From assembly GCF_006874645.1 (NCBI RefSeq), contig NZ_CP030082.1, positions 620,001-684,000 on the forward strand: a stretch of 64,000 nucleotides of DNA. The letters are read 5' to 3'. Origin of the DNA: Bdellovibrio sp. ZAP7 (GTDB taxonomy: Bacteria > Bdellovibrionota > Bdellovibrionia > Bdellovibrionales > Bdellovibrionaceae). The notes below the pieces were generated by a model that was given only the letters and a program-made list of their open reading frames with translations, was not told the DNA's origin and did no database searches. A program made the position numbers and the translations under genes. How positions within the stretch are numbered: the stretch's first letter is position 1; each line of letters starts with the position of its first letter. This document shows positions 51,579-59,510 of the stretch, piece by piece.

Positions 51579-53611
51579 TAAATCAATCCATCACGTCTTA
51601 GCAATGCATTTGGATCTGGTTCGCGACCACGGAACTTTTTGTAAAGATCCATTGGATGCTCAGTTCCACCCTTGCTCAAGATAAATTCTTTAAACTTACG
51701 AGCGACTTCAGGAGAGAACAAACCTTCCTCTTTGAAGTATTCAAATGCATCCGCATCCAAAACTTCCGCCCATTTGTAAGAGTAGTATCCGGCAGAGTAC
51801 CCACCTGCAAAGATGTGGCTGAAGCTGCAAGAGTTATTTGTGCCAGGGACCTTAGGGAATAAACGAGTTTCGGCCGTTGCCTGCTCCTCGAATGCGTCCA
51901 CATCTTTGATCAATGAAGGATCCGCTGTGTGCCAAGCCATATCCATCATACCGAATTGCAACTGACGGCAAGAAGCATAACCTGCTTGGAATTTTTGCGA
52001 CGCTTTAAGCTTGTTGATCAATTCCAAAGGCATTGGTTCGTTGGTCTCATAGTGACGGGCAAACAAATCCAGACCTTCTTTTTCTCCAGCCCAGTTTTCC
52101 ATGATCTGTGAAGGAAGCTCCACGAAATCCCAGTAAACATTTGGACCGCTCAATGATTGGTAGGTCACATCTGAAAGCATTCCATGCAAAGCATGGCCGA
52201 ACTCATGGAACAAAGTACGAACTTCATCGTAAGTCAGCAATGAAGGTTTTGTCGGAGTTGGTTTCGTGAAGTTGCACACGATAGAAACGTGTGGACGAAC
52301 CAATTTGCCACCCATCAAGCCTTGACCCCGGAACTGAGTCATCCATGCGCCACCTTTTTTAGTCTCGCGCGGGAAGAAGTCCGTGTAGAACAAGCCCATG
52401 TATGTGTTTTTATCATCATAGATTTCGTAAACTTTTACTTCGGGATGATAAACTGGGATGTCTTTGTTTTCTTTGAACGTCAAACCGTAAAGTTGTTTCG
52501 CATGGGCGAAGACACCCTCGACCACGTTTTCTAGTTTAAAGTACGGACGTAGGTCTTCTTCGTTGAAAGCGTATTTTTCTTCTTTCAACTTTTCAGAGTA
52601 ATAACCAAAGTCCCAAGGTTTCAATTCAGGGATTGCATCCAATTGGCCGGCAAAGGCTGCCACTTCAGAAACGTCACGCTGACCAGCAGCTTTGGACGCA
52701 TCCAAAAGTTTGTGCAAGAAAGTGCCAACTGTTTTTGGATCTTTCGCCATACGCTCTGCCAATACGAATTCCGCATGAGTTTTGAAGCCCAGAAGGTTGG
52801 CGCGTTTTGCACGAAGAGTAACGATCTTTTTAACGATCTCTTGGTTGTCGAACTCACCACCGAAGGCGCGTGAAGCATAAGCTTTCGACATTTTTTCACG
52901 CAAATCGCGGTTGTTCGCGTAAGTCATGAATGGAAGGTAAGAAGGAATTTGCAGGTTGAACAACCAGCCTTTTTTTCCTTTCGCTTCCGCCGCAGCAGCG
53001 GCTCCCTCAAGGATGCCTTCCGGAATACCGGCAACATCTTTGTGGTTCTCCAAAACCATTTCAAAGGCGTTTGTCGCTTTCAAAACGTTCTCAGAATATT
53101 TCGGACCCAGGACAGACATCTCTTGGTCGATTTGACGAAGAGTTTCTTTGTCTTTATCAGACAACAAAGCGCCGTTACGAGCGAATGACAAATATGTTTT
53201 TTCAAGCAGGCGGTTTTGCTCAACGGAAAGTTTCATGCTCGCGCGGTTATCATACACGGCTTTTACTTTTTTGAAGATCACTTCATCCAAAGCGATATCA
53301 GAGCTCAAGGCTGTTAGTTTTGGATAGATCTCTTTTGCCAAAGCTTGGAAGGCTTCGTCCGAGTGAGCAGATTCCAAGTTGCCGTAAATGCCAGCTATAC
53401 GATCAGCCATTTCAGAAGCTGTTTCCAAAGCTACGATCGTGTTTTCGAAATCAGGTGCTGCTGAATTGTTTTTGATTTTTTCAATATTTGCTTTTGTGGA
53501 TTTCACCGCCTCATCCAAAGCCGGCAAGTAATGCTCAACTTTGATTTGGTCAAAAGGCACAGCCTGATCTTTGGCAGTGAAAGGACTCAACAACGGATTG
53601 TTCGAACTCAT
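51578..53611 (-). CDS. prlC: Oligopeptidase A-type M3 metallopeptidase
   Basis: 677 residues. The zinc site HEFGH (469-473, in LFHEFGHALHGML) identifies a thimet-type M3 peptidase. The overall length and the closing FRGREPDPNALLRRDGL match oligopeptidase A/Dcp, which degrades short peptides and signal-peptide fragments in the cytoplasm. The third ligand Glu lies in the ELPSQIMENW segment. ATG 53611 has an AGGAGA site. An upstream extension to 53725 is not conserved. It heads the operon with nadK and recN. Confidence 0.93.
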   Translation of the reverse strand: MSSNNPLLSPFTAKDQAVPFDQIKVEHYLPALDEAVKSTKANIEKIKNNSAAPDFENTIVALETASEMADRIAGIYGNLESAHSDEAFQALAKEIYPKLTALSSDIALDEVIFKKVKAVYDNRASMKLSVEQNRLLEKTYLSFARNGALLSDKDKETLRQIDQEMSVLGPKYSENVLKATNAFEMVLENHKDVAGIPEGILEGAAAAAEAKGKKGWLFNLQIPSYLPFMTYANNRDLREKMSKAYASRAFGGEFDNQEIVKKIVTLRAKRANLLGFKTHAEFVLAERMAKDPKTVGTFLHKLLDASKAAGQRDVSEVAAFAGQLDAIPELKPWDFGYYSEKLKEEKYAFNEEDLRPYFKLENVVEGVFAHAKQLYGLTFKENKDIPVYHPEVKVYEIYDDKNTYMGLFYTDFFPRETKKGGAWMTQFRGQGLMGGKLVRPHVSIVCNFTKPTPTKPSLLTYDEVRTLFHEFGHALHGMLSDVTYQSLSGPNVYWDFVELPSQIMENWAGEKEGLDLFARHYETNEPMPLELINKLKASQKFQAGYASCRQLQFGMMDMAWHTADPSLIKDVDAFEEQATAETRLFPKVPGTNNSCSFSHIFAGGYSAGYYSYKWAEVLDADAFEYFKEEGLFSPEVARKFKEFILSKGGTEHPMDLYKKFRGREPDPNALLRRDGLI

Positions 53612-53795
53612 AATTTCTCCTGTTCGGGGGTGCGCTGGCAGAAGAGTTTCTTCTTTGTGAATAAACTCTTCTGACACCGCACAAGTGAAACGGTTATCCC
53701 TTGAGAATAGCGCAAAATAAAGCAAAAAAGCCCGTGTTAAGGGCTGTGTATTTTAATTAAAATTTGGTGCTTTTGGATGATACTTAAGGACGCAA

Positions 53796-53902
53796 ATGCC
53801 GCACCCCAATAAGAAAGGGCTCTTAGAGGTAGTTCCGCTAAGAGCCCATGAATGTTGCGGCATATAAACCGGTTAGAACCGGTGAGGAGCGCCGCACTCC
53901 TC
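53796..53902 (-). ncRNA. Multi-hairpin structured region, candidate RNA or compound terminator
   Basis: Four nested or consecutive helices lie within 107 bases: ATGCCGCA/TGCGGCAT (53796-53803 with 53856-53863) enclosing GGGCTCTTAG/CTAAGAGCCC (53817-53826 with 53838-53847), then ACCGGTT/AACCGGT (53868-53874 with 53877-53883), then GAGGAG/CTCCTC (53884-53889 with 53897-53902). Read on the minus strand, the 10-bp helix is followed by TTTCTT, so it can also terminate the Gly/Tyr-rich lipoprotein transcript. There is no coding frame. Strand and role are inferred. Confidence 0.45.
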
Positions 53903-53920
53903 TTATTTACTTATTCAAGA

Positions 53921-54634
53921 TTAGTAACCGTAACCGCCGCCTACGCCGAAACCGATGCCGATACCAACTCCGAAACCTACACCAACACCGCCGCCACCGT
54001 AAGGGTAGCCACCGTATGGGTATCCGGAGTAACCGTAACCTGTGTTGTATCCGTATCCGTAACCATAACCAGGGTTGTAACCGTTAGCGTAACCGTTCAC
54101 ACAGATACCTAAGTTAGATGTACCGATAGATTGGCAAGTCGCACCTGTACCGCAAGAGTTCACTTGGTCGATCAAGCAGCTAGTTGCTACTCGGCCGGTG
54201 CAGTTCGCGCCATTCCCGTTACGAACTCCTGAAACTTGTTGGAAGTTGTAACCAGATTGAGGAGCGCCATAATTTGATGTGTTGTAGGTGAATGAATAAA
54301 TCACATTCCAGTTAAAGCCCGTTTGAACACGGTAACAACCCATCCCCATCACAGAGTTATATGCCGGAGCAAAACCCAGTGGGCATCCGCAAACACCATA
54401 TGATTGAAAGTATGTTTGATAGTTGTAGTTCGTACCACCGTAAGGGAACGCATAAGGCTGCCAACCATTATAAGATCCATAAACACCGTTATTACACAAA
54501 GTGCTGGAAGTGATACAGCGAGCATCGCCTTGAACAGGGGTCGTCGCAACGGCACCACCGCCGCCTCCACCGCCGCCAGAATCGCCGCAGGCTACTACCA
54601 ATAAAGTCATCAATGTAACGAAGAGCCTTTTCAT
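53921..54634 (-). CDS. Gly/Tyr-rich lipoprotein
   Basis: 237 residues. Lipobox LVVAC (Cys16) is followed by a poly-Gly stretch. A Cys-rich middle region (ARCITSSTLCNNG, YGVCGCPLGFAP, NSCGTGATCQSIG, LGICVNG) is likely to be disulphide-bonded. From about residue 178 the chain is low complexity: first alternating Tyr/Gly (GYGYGYGYNTGYGYSGYPYG), then Gly with Val, Ile or Phe (GVGVGFGVGIGIG). The tail could be adhesive or aggregate. No family is recognised. An AGGAGT-type site precedes the ATG. Confidence 0.75.
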   Translation of the reverse strand: MKRLFVTLMTLLVVACGDSGGGGGGGGAVATTPVQGDARCITSSTLCNNGVYGSYNGWQPYAFPYGGTNYNYQTYFQSYGVCGCPLGFAPAYNSVMGMGCYRVQTGFNWNVIYSFTYNTSNYGAPQSGYNFQQVSGVRNGNGANCTGRVATSCLIDQVNSCGTGATCQSIGTSNLGICVNGYANGYNPGYGYGYGYNTGYGYSGYPYGGYPYGGGGVGVGFGVGIGIGFGVGGGYGY

Positions 54635-54848
54635 AGGAACTCCTTAAAAATTAAAAGCATCAACATCGCCTTGTATTTCAAGAGGTGTGCCCTTGGTGTC
54701 TCATCTTGAAACCCTCTTAAATTCGATCTGACTGGCAGAAATTGCAGGGGAGATGCCCCTTTTGGGCACCTTGCGCCGCAAAAGAGTAGGCAGGGGAGGT
54801 TTTGAATGGCAGCATTAAAGAGTCATTAATATCGAAAGGAGTCGATAA

Positions 54849-55361
54849 GTGAAATACATGGGATGTTTACTGTCTCTTCTGTTAGCCCTTCCTGCGGGCG
54901 CTGCAATTCCAGCAAAAAAATCAAATCCAACCGGCCCAAAAATTCTTTCGGGAAAAGGTGAGCTTTATGGTGGCTTGTCAGGGACGGCATTTACTTTATT
55001 GGACGTAAGAAGAACGGCTGATAAAGGCAAAAAAGTAGAACGTCTGGTATTCGACGTGGGTGATGCAAACGGTGGCAAAATGAAGGGCTGGCCTGGATAC
55101 TTCCATGCTGAACTTAAAGAGAAACCGCAACGCCTGGTTTTATCGTTCTCGCAAATGCCGGTGTCTTTGGTGAACACGATCGCTCTGAATCACCGTATGA
55201 AAGATTCCTACGCAATCAAAGCGACGGCGATGAGCTTGGATCCGGTCGACAGTTCATTGAACCTGACGATGGATTTGAAACAAAACACGAAAGTGCGCGT
55301 TTACCAAGTGGCTGGTAAAAAATCGACTTCGAAAGTCGTAGTTGATTTGCTGGCGGAGTAA
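54849..55361 (+). CDS. Exported protein, possible AMIN-like domain
   Basis: 170 residues from a GTG at 54849 with GAAAGGAG upstream. A signal peptide (about 1-19, ending GAA) is followed by about 145 residues of mostly beta sequence (VERLVFDVGDANGG, PQRLVLSFSQMPVSLV, SSLNLTMDLKQNTKVRVYQ). This resembles the AMIN or secretin-associated beta domains that bind peptidoglycan or other envelope parts, though the match is loose. It is 7 bp before the following barrel gene and likely co-transcribed. Confidence 0.6.
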   Translation: MKYMGCLLSLLLALPAGAAIPAKKSNPTGPKILSGKGELYGGLSGTAFTLLDVRRTADKGKKVERLVFDVGDANGGKMKGWPGYFHAELKEKPQRLVLSFSQMPVSLVNTIALNHRMKDSYAIKATAMSLDPVDSSLNLTMDLKQNTKVRVYQVAGKKSTSKVVVDLLAE

Positions 55362-55368
55362 TTTCGTC

Positions 55369-56112
55369 ATGAAGCTGGTTTCGTTTTTCGCAATTCTGTT
55401 TTTCTTTTCAGCTGCTGAAGCCCGTGTCTTTGATATTAACAGAGACACGGTGGCGCCCTATTTCAGTTTAACAGGCGGTCCTTCAGCGGTAGGAAAATCA
55501 GGATATGAAAATGAAGCCACGGGCGTGAATGTTTCTGGAGATTCCAAATACACTTATGGTGGGGAGTTTGGATTTCTGGTTTCTACTAAGCCGATGAATC
55601 TCGCTTTCGGGATTGAATTTTTGAAGCCAGGTGTGGTGGATAATATTTCTGGTACGAACAGTGGCGGTACTCAGCTTTACTCCGCGACCAGCGAGGTTCT
55701 GGGGTACGCTCCGAAAGTAACGTTGGAATTTAATCTTCACGGCGACAATGTGTCCCGCTCGTTTGTTGCTGTGGGTTTGGGGTATGCCACAGTCTCTTTA
55801 AAAAATTCCTATACAATGACCGCGGCTGGAACTTCTGCCTATCCAGGAGTGGATACAACTATTGAGTCCAAAGGAAACGCAACCGAACTTTCTGCGGGCC
55901 TGGGATATGAAGGCATTTTATCCGATACCGTGACCTACGCGTTTCAATTCGGTTATCGTCAGTTAAAAGTCGATAATCTAAAATACTCTAAAGACTACAA
56001 CACCTTTAATGGCACGGTTTCCAGCGGCGGGTCCGTGCACAATGGCGCATCGAATCGTGTGCTAGATCTGTCGGGGGGCTTCCTGTCACTCGGCTTTCGC
56101 TTCTATATGTAA
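55369..56112 (+). CDS. Outer-membrane beta-barrel protein
   Basis: 247 residues from ATG 55369 (upstream in-frame codons overlap the preceding gene). A signal peptide (about 1-18, ending AEA) is followed by barrel strands with Gly/aromatic alternation (YTYGGEFGFLVSTKPMNLAF, RSFVAVGLGYATVSL, YAFQFGYRQLKVDN) and the ending GFRFYM. It is similar in size to eight-stranded OmpA/OmpX-like barrels. Specific role unknown. A long palindrome begins at its stop codon. Confidence 0.7.
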   Translation: MKLVSFFAILFFFSAAEARVFDINRDTVAPYFSLTGGPSAVGKSGYENEATGVNVSGDSKYTYGGEFGFLVSTKPMNLAFGIEFLKPGVVDNISGTNSGGTQLYSATSEVLGYAPKVTLEFNLHGDNVSRSFVAVGLGYATVSLKNSYTMTAAGTSAYPGVDTTIESKGNATELSAGLGYEGILSDTVTYAFQFGYRQLKVDNLKYSKDYNTFNGTVSSGGSVHNGASNRVLDLSGGFLSLGFRFYM

Positions 56113-56234
56113 GACGGTTGAAAAGCGCCCATCGCTGCGTTGGAAACAACTGTCCTCTCTTCGGCGTACTAAAAGTACGCCTGCGTTGCGGGCAGTCGCT
56201 TCCGCCTTGCTCCTGGGCACTTTTGAACCGTCTT
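56111..56234. repeat. Long imperfect palindrome with internal hairpin
   Basis: Outer arms 56111-56131 (AAGACGGTTGAAAAGCGCCCA) and 56214-56234 are inverted copies that differ at only two positions. In the centre GGCGTACT/AGTACGCC (56163-56170 with 56174-56181) forms a perfect 8-bp hairpin. The left arm starts in the stop codon of the barrel gene. No protein frame is present. The size and composite folding suggest a dispersed structured repeat rather than a simple terminator. Confidence 0.7.
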
Positions 56235-56336
56235 AAGTTTTTTGTTTAGATTGCAAAGGTATAAGGTCATTCATCTTTGGCATCGCCAAAACCCCATGCT
56301 ATAGCAAATCTCCTTTTTAGAAATGGAGCCACAGCT

Positions 56337-57545
56337 ATGTTTAAGAAATGGATGTTCTCTTTATTGTCTTTGGGTCTTGTTTTCACAGCGCAATCTGCTT
56401 CCGCTTATTTGGTCGCGACAGAGCCTGCTCGTTTAAATCCTAACGTAGCTACCGATGTTTTCATCGCGGGTTTTGGTGGAGATCAGGGCAATCAATTTAC
56501 TCACTCAGCCGTATTGGGAGCAAAAATTTCTCGTGATCGTTTTCCGCAAAGACAGCGCGTGATTATCGCAGCAGTCAACGATGGCGCCGGGTACGAAGGC
56601 GGCTTGCTTGAAAAAGGTGGCTTAAATCTTCGTCGCGCCGACAAAGACAGTCTGACAGGGGAACGTCTGGTAGCAACTTTGAATAGCTTGGGTGTTCGTG
56701 CAAGCTCGATGCAATTCTATGGTCATGCGAACACTTACAATGGCTTCCGTTTGCAAACGAAATACAAACGCCTGGATCACGATGATGAATCCTTCGCAGC
56801 TTTGGGGCGCTTTATCAGAACGGACGGCTTTGCCGTGATTCACTCTTGCAACTCGGCTTGGTTCTTGGCGCCGACAGCGGCTCGTCTGTGGAATCGTCCG
56901 GTGTTTGGTTCTTTCGCGGGATCTAACTTTCAAAATTTGAAAAGTGATGGGCACTGGTACTACAACGATCCAGGGTTTTATCCAAACAACATGTCATGGA
57001 AGGACAGTACGTCTCAGTTGACTAAAAACACGATCAGCTGTGCTGATGGTCGCTGCGTGCGTTTGAAGCCAGTGAATATTCCGTATCACGATTCATTCGG
57101 TAACTTCAGCCGTGGTTTGGGTTTCTATAAAGTGTTTGCACCAGATTCTTCGATGATTTCAAGAGCATTAGTGCACTTGACGATGTTGTATCCTACCAGC
57201 ACAGCGGCAACGCCAACATCTTCTCGGGATGAGTTTGTTAAGGCCTTGGCTGATTGGATGTGTCCTTCAGATCGTTCCTTAGCGAAGTACAATGCATGTA
57301 AAGCAGCGATCGCAAATGAAGATTTTCGTTCTAAACCTTACTTGAGCTTCTTTGAGGGCACTTCTATCTCTTGCGGCAATACGAGTTGCAATACCAAAGT
57401 TAAATGCAAAGCCTTCAAAGTCGTATTCTCTGTTCCTTGCAAAACTTATGATGTAGCCGAGGGGCGCTCAACAGTATTCAGTGACACTTTGAAGCAAGCC
57501 TTCGCGGGTTGGGATCAACTGCAAAGCGGAGAAATTAAATTTTAA
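56337..57545 (+). CDS. Secreted protein with possible caspase-like His/Cys pair
   Basis: 402 residues from ATG 56337, with GGAGCC upstream. Longer frames lack conserved features. A signal peptide (about 1-23, ending ASA) is followed by a domain in which a beta strand and His (MQFYGHANTYNGF, His130) precede a second strand and Cys (FAVIHSCNSAWF, Cys171). That order resembles the catalytic His and Cys of clan CD (caspase/CHAT/clostripain-like) peptidases. The C-terminal 130 residues hold about eight cysteines. The peptidase call is an inference from the two motifs only. Confidence 0.5.
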   Translation: MFKKWMFSLLSLGLVFTAQSASAYLVATEPARLNPNVATDVFIAGFGGDQGNQFTHSAVLGAKISRDRFPQRQRVIIAAVNDGAGYEGGLLEKGGLNLRRADKDSLTGERLVATLNSLGVRASSMQFYGHANTYNGFRLQTKYKRLDHDDESFAALGRFIRTDGFAVIHSCNSAWFLAPTAARLWNRPVFGSFAGSNFQNLKSDGHWYYNDPGFYPNNMSWKDSTSQLTKNTISCADGRCVRLKPVNIPYHDSFGNFSRGLGFYKVFAPDSSMISRALVHLTMLYPTSTAATPTSSRDEFVKALADWMCPSDRSLAKYNACKAAIANEDFRSKPYLSFFEGTSISCGNTSCNTKVKCKAFKVVFSVPCKTYDVAEGRSTVFSDTLKQAFAGWDQLQSGEIKF

Positions 57546-57656
57546 TCTTGGCGACGAACTGAAGCGGTGACGCATGCAGCAACCGCTCCGGCAGTGTAAA
57601 TTACGTTGCTGAAATCAACTGAAGCATTCAGTTGCCGAAGCGGAGATGAAAATAGA
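57546..57656. other. Short gap with small hairpins
   Basis: CAACTGAA (57616-57623) and TTCAGTTG (57627-57634) form a perfect hairpin, and AGCGGT pairs with ACCGCT further left. There is no coding frame and no clear promoter; probably just the convergent 3' regions. Confidence 0.3.
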
Positions 57657-57684
57657 AAAACCCGGAGCGATCCGGGTTTTTTTA
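57657..57684. terminator. Bidirectional terminator
   Basis: AACCCGGA and TCCGGGTT around GCGA, with an A run before and seven T after. It lies between the secreted-protein gene and the leftward acyl-CoA ligase gene. Confidence 0.9.
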
Positions 57685-59469
57685 TTAAGCATACATTTTT
57701 TCGATTTCGGCTGTGAACTTTTGATCCAGCTTTTTGCGTTTCAGTTTCAACGAAGGAGTTAGCTCTCCATTTTCCACTGACAGCTCGTTATGCATGATAA
57801 TGTGCTTTTTAATGCTCTCATAGCTTGCAAGCTGCGCGTTTGTTTCTGCGACTGCATTGCGAATCAATTCTTCAACGAATGGGCTTGTTACCAAATCATT
57901 CCAGTCATTAAATTTGATGCCTTTTTCCTGGGCCAGCATTTTTACCGCTGCTTGATCTGGGAAGATCAAAGCCACGATATACTTTTTCTGATCGCCGTGG
58001 ATTAACGCATGAGAAATATAAGGGGAGAGTACCAACAACGTTTCCAAACGTTGAGGAGCCACGTATTTACCACCCGCGGTTTTGATAAGATCTTTTTTGC
58101 GATCTGTGATGCGCAAATCACCACTCTTGGTGATTTCACCGATATCGCCCGTATGGAACCATCCATCCGTGAAGGCTTCTTTAGTCGCTTCCGGATTTTG
58201 ATAGTATTCTTTCATCACTTTCGCAGATTTCACCAGGATTTCGCCATCGGCCGCGACTTTCAATTCAACATCGCCGATAGGGCGGCCGACGCTGCCAAAA
58301 CGATAGTTAAATGGAGTGTTCACGGTGATAGCCGCTGTGGTTTCCGTCAGGCCATAGCCTTCCAAAATCAAAATACCGGCCGAGTGAAAGAACATCGCGA
58401 TTTCTTTTGAAATCGGAGCGCCACCGCTGATCGCAAAACGCAGGCGACCACCAAAAGCTTCAGTGATTTTACCCAGAACCAATTTTTTCGCCAGTTCGTA
58501 CTTAGCCAGCAAGCTAAGTGGCAGGATCTCACCAGAAAGTTTATATTCGCCAACTTCACGACCCACTTCTACGGCCCAATTGAAAAGTTTTAATTTCAAA
58601 GGCTGAGTTTGGATTTGTGCCAGGATGGCGCTATGGATTTTTTCAAAAATACGAGGCACAGAAACCAGAATCGTCGGGCGAATATCGGCAAGGTTGTTAC
58701 GAACTTTCTCCAGGGATTCTGCATAAGCCATCGTGAAACCAATATACAAGTGGCCCCAGTGTTCAATACGGCCCAGGATGTGGGCGTAAGGCAGGAACGT
58801 CAAAGACGTGTCACCAGGAACGGCGCCTGCGAACGGGAAGGCTTCACTCACTTCATTGAATGCTTGAAGGTGAGTCAGAACCACACCTTTAGGCAAGCCA
58901 GTTGTGCCTGAAGTATAAAGAATCGTCGCCATTTCATCGGGTTTCAAAGTCGAGCAAAGATCTTTATAGCAAGTTGGATGTTTCGCTAAGTAATCCTGAC
59001 CGAATTTCATCAATTGGGTCCAAGAGATGTTTTGGCTCTCTGTAGAGCTGCTATCCATCAACAGGATTTTTTCAACATGCGGGCATTTCGCACGGATGGA
59101 TTCAAACGTTTTCAAAGGGCCACGGCTTTCGCAAATAAGGAAGCGGGCTTTTGAGTTATTCAAAATATACTCAACGTCTTCAGCGATGTTGTTTTGATAG
59201 ATAGGAACAGTGATCGCCTTGATACCAAAGATTGCGTAATCACTGACAGACCACTCATAACGAGTGTTGGCCATGATTGCCACACGGTCCCCAGCCTTAA
59301 TACCTAAAGAGAGAAGGGCTGCGCCCAGTGTTTCGATGTCTTGGTAATATTCTTTCCAGGATTTTTCGATCCACTTGTTGCCGGATTTAAATTTCACAGC
59401 CGCTTGTTGTGGATCGCGTGACGTCATTGTCAAAATCGATTGACCCAAGGTCAGAGAATTCGTCTTCAT
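57685..59469 (-). CDS. Long-chain fatty acid-CoA ligase (AMP-forming)
   Basis: 594 residues. It activates fatty acids to acyl-CoA through an acyl-adenylate. Motifs: AMP-binding loop ILYTSGTTGLPKGV (183-196), the EGYGLTETTAAI adenine-binding segment, DGWFHTGDIGE and the C-terminal DRKKDLIKTAGGKYVAP. The length and the tail with KHIIMHNELSVENGELTPSLKLKRK match the FAA1/AMP-dependent long-chain synthetase group. It has no signal peptide. It follows the Ser/Thr kinase gene by about 40 bp on the same strand and may form an operon with it. Confidence 0.93.
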   Translation of the reverse strand: MKTNSLTLGQSILTMTSRDPQQAAVKFKSGNKWIEKSWKEYYQDIETLGAALLSLGIKAGDRVAIMANTRYEWSVSDYAIFGIKAITVPIYQNNIAEDVEYILNNSKARFLICESRGPLKTFESIRAKCPHVEKILLMDSSSTESQNISWTQLMKFGQDYLAKHPTCYKDLCSTLKPDEMATILYTSGTTGLPKGVVLTHLQAFNEVSEAFPFAGAVPGDTSLTFLPYAHILGRIEHWGHLYIGFTMAYAESLEKVRNNLADIRPTILVSVPRIFEKIHSAILAQIQTQPLKLKLFNWAVEVGREVGEYKLSGEILPLSLLAKYELAKKLVLGKITEAFGGRLRFAISGGAPISKEIAMFFHSAGILILEGYGLTETTAAITVNTPFNYRFGSVGRPIGDVELKVAADGEILVKSAKVMKEYYQNPEATKEAFTDGWFHTGDIGEITKSGDLRITDRKKDLIKTAGGKYVAPQRLETLLVLSPYISHALIHGDQKKYIVALIFPDQAAVKMLAQEKGIKFNDWNDLVTSPFVEELIRNAVAETNAQLASYESIKKHIIMHNELSVENGELTPSLKLKRKKLDQKFTAEIEKMYA

Positions 59470-59510
59470 GATGAAATGCTCCTCAGTTGCTTATCTCTGG
59501 TTTGAGAACT

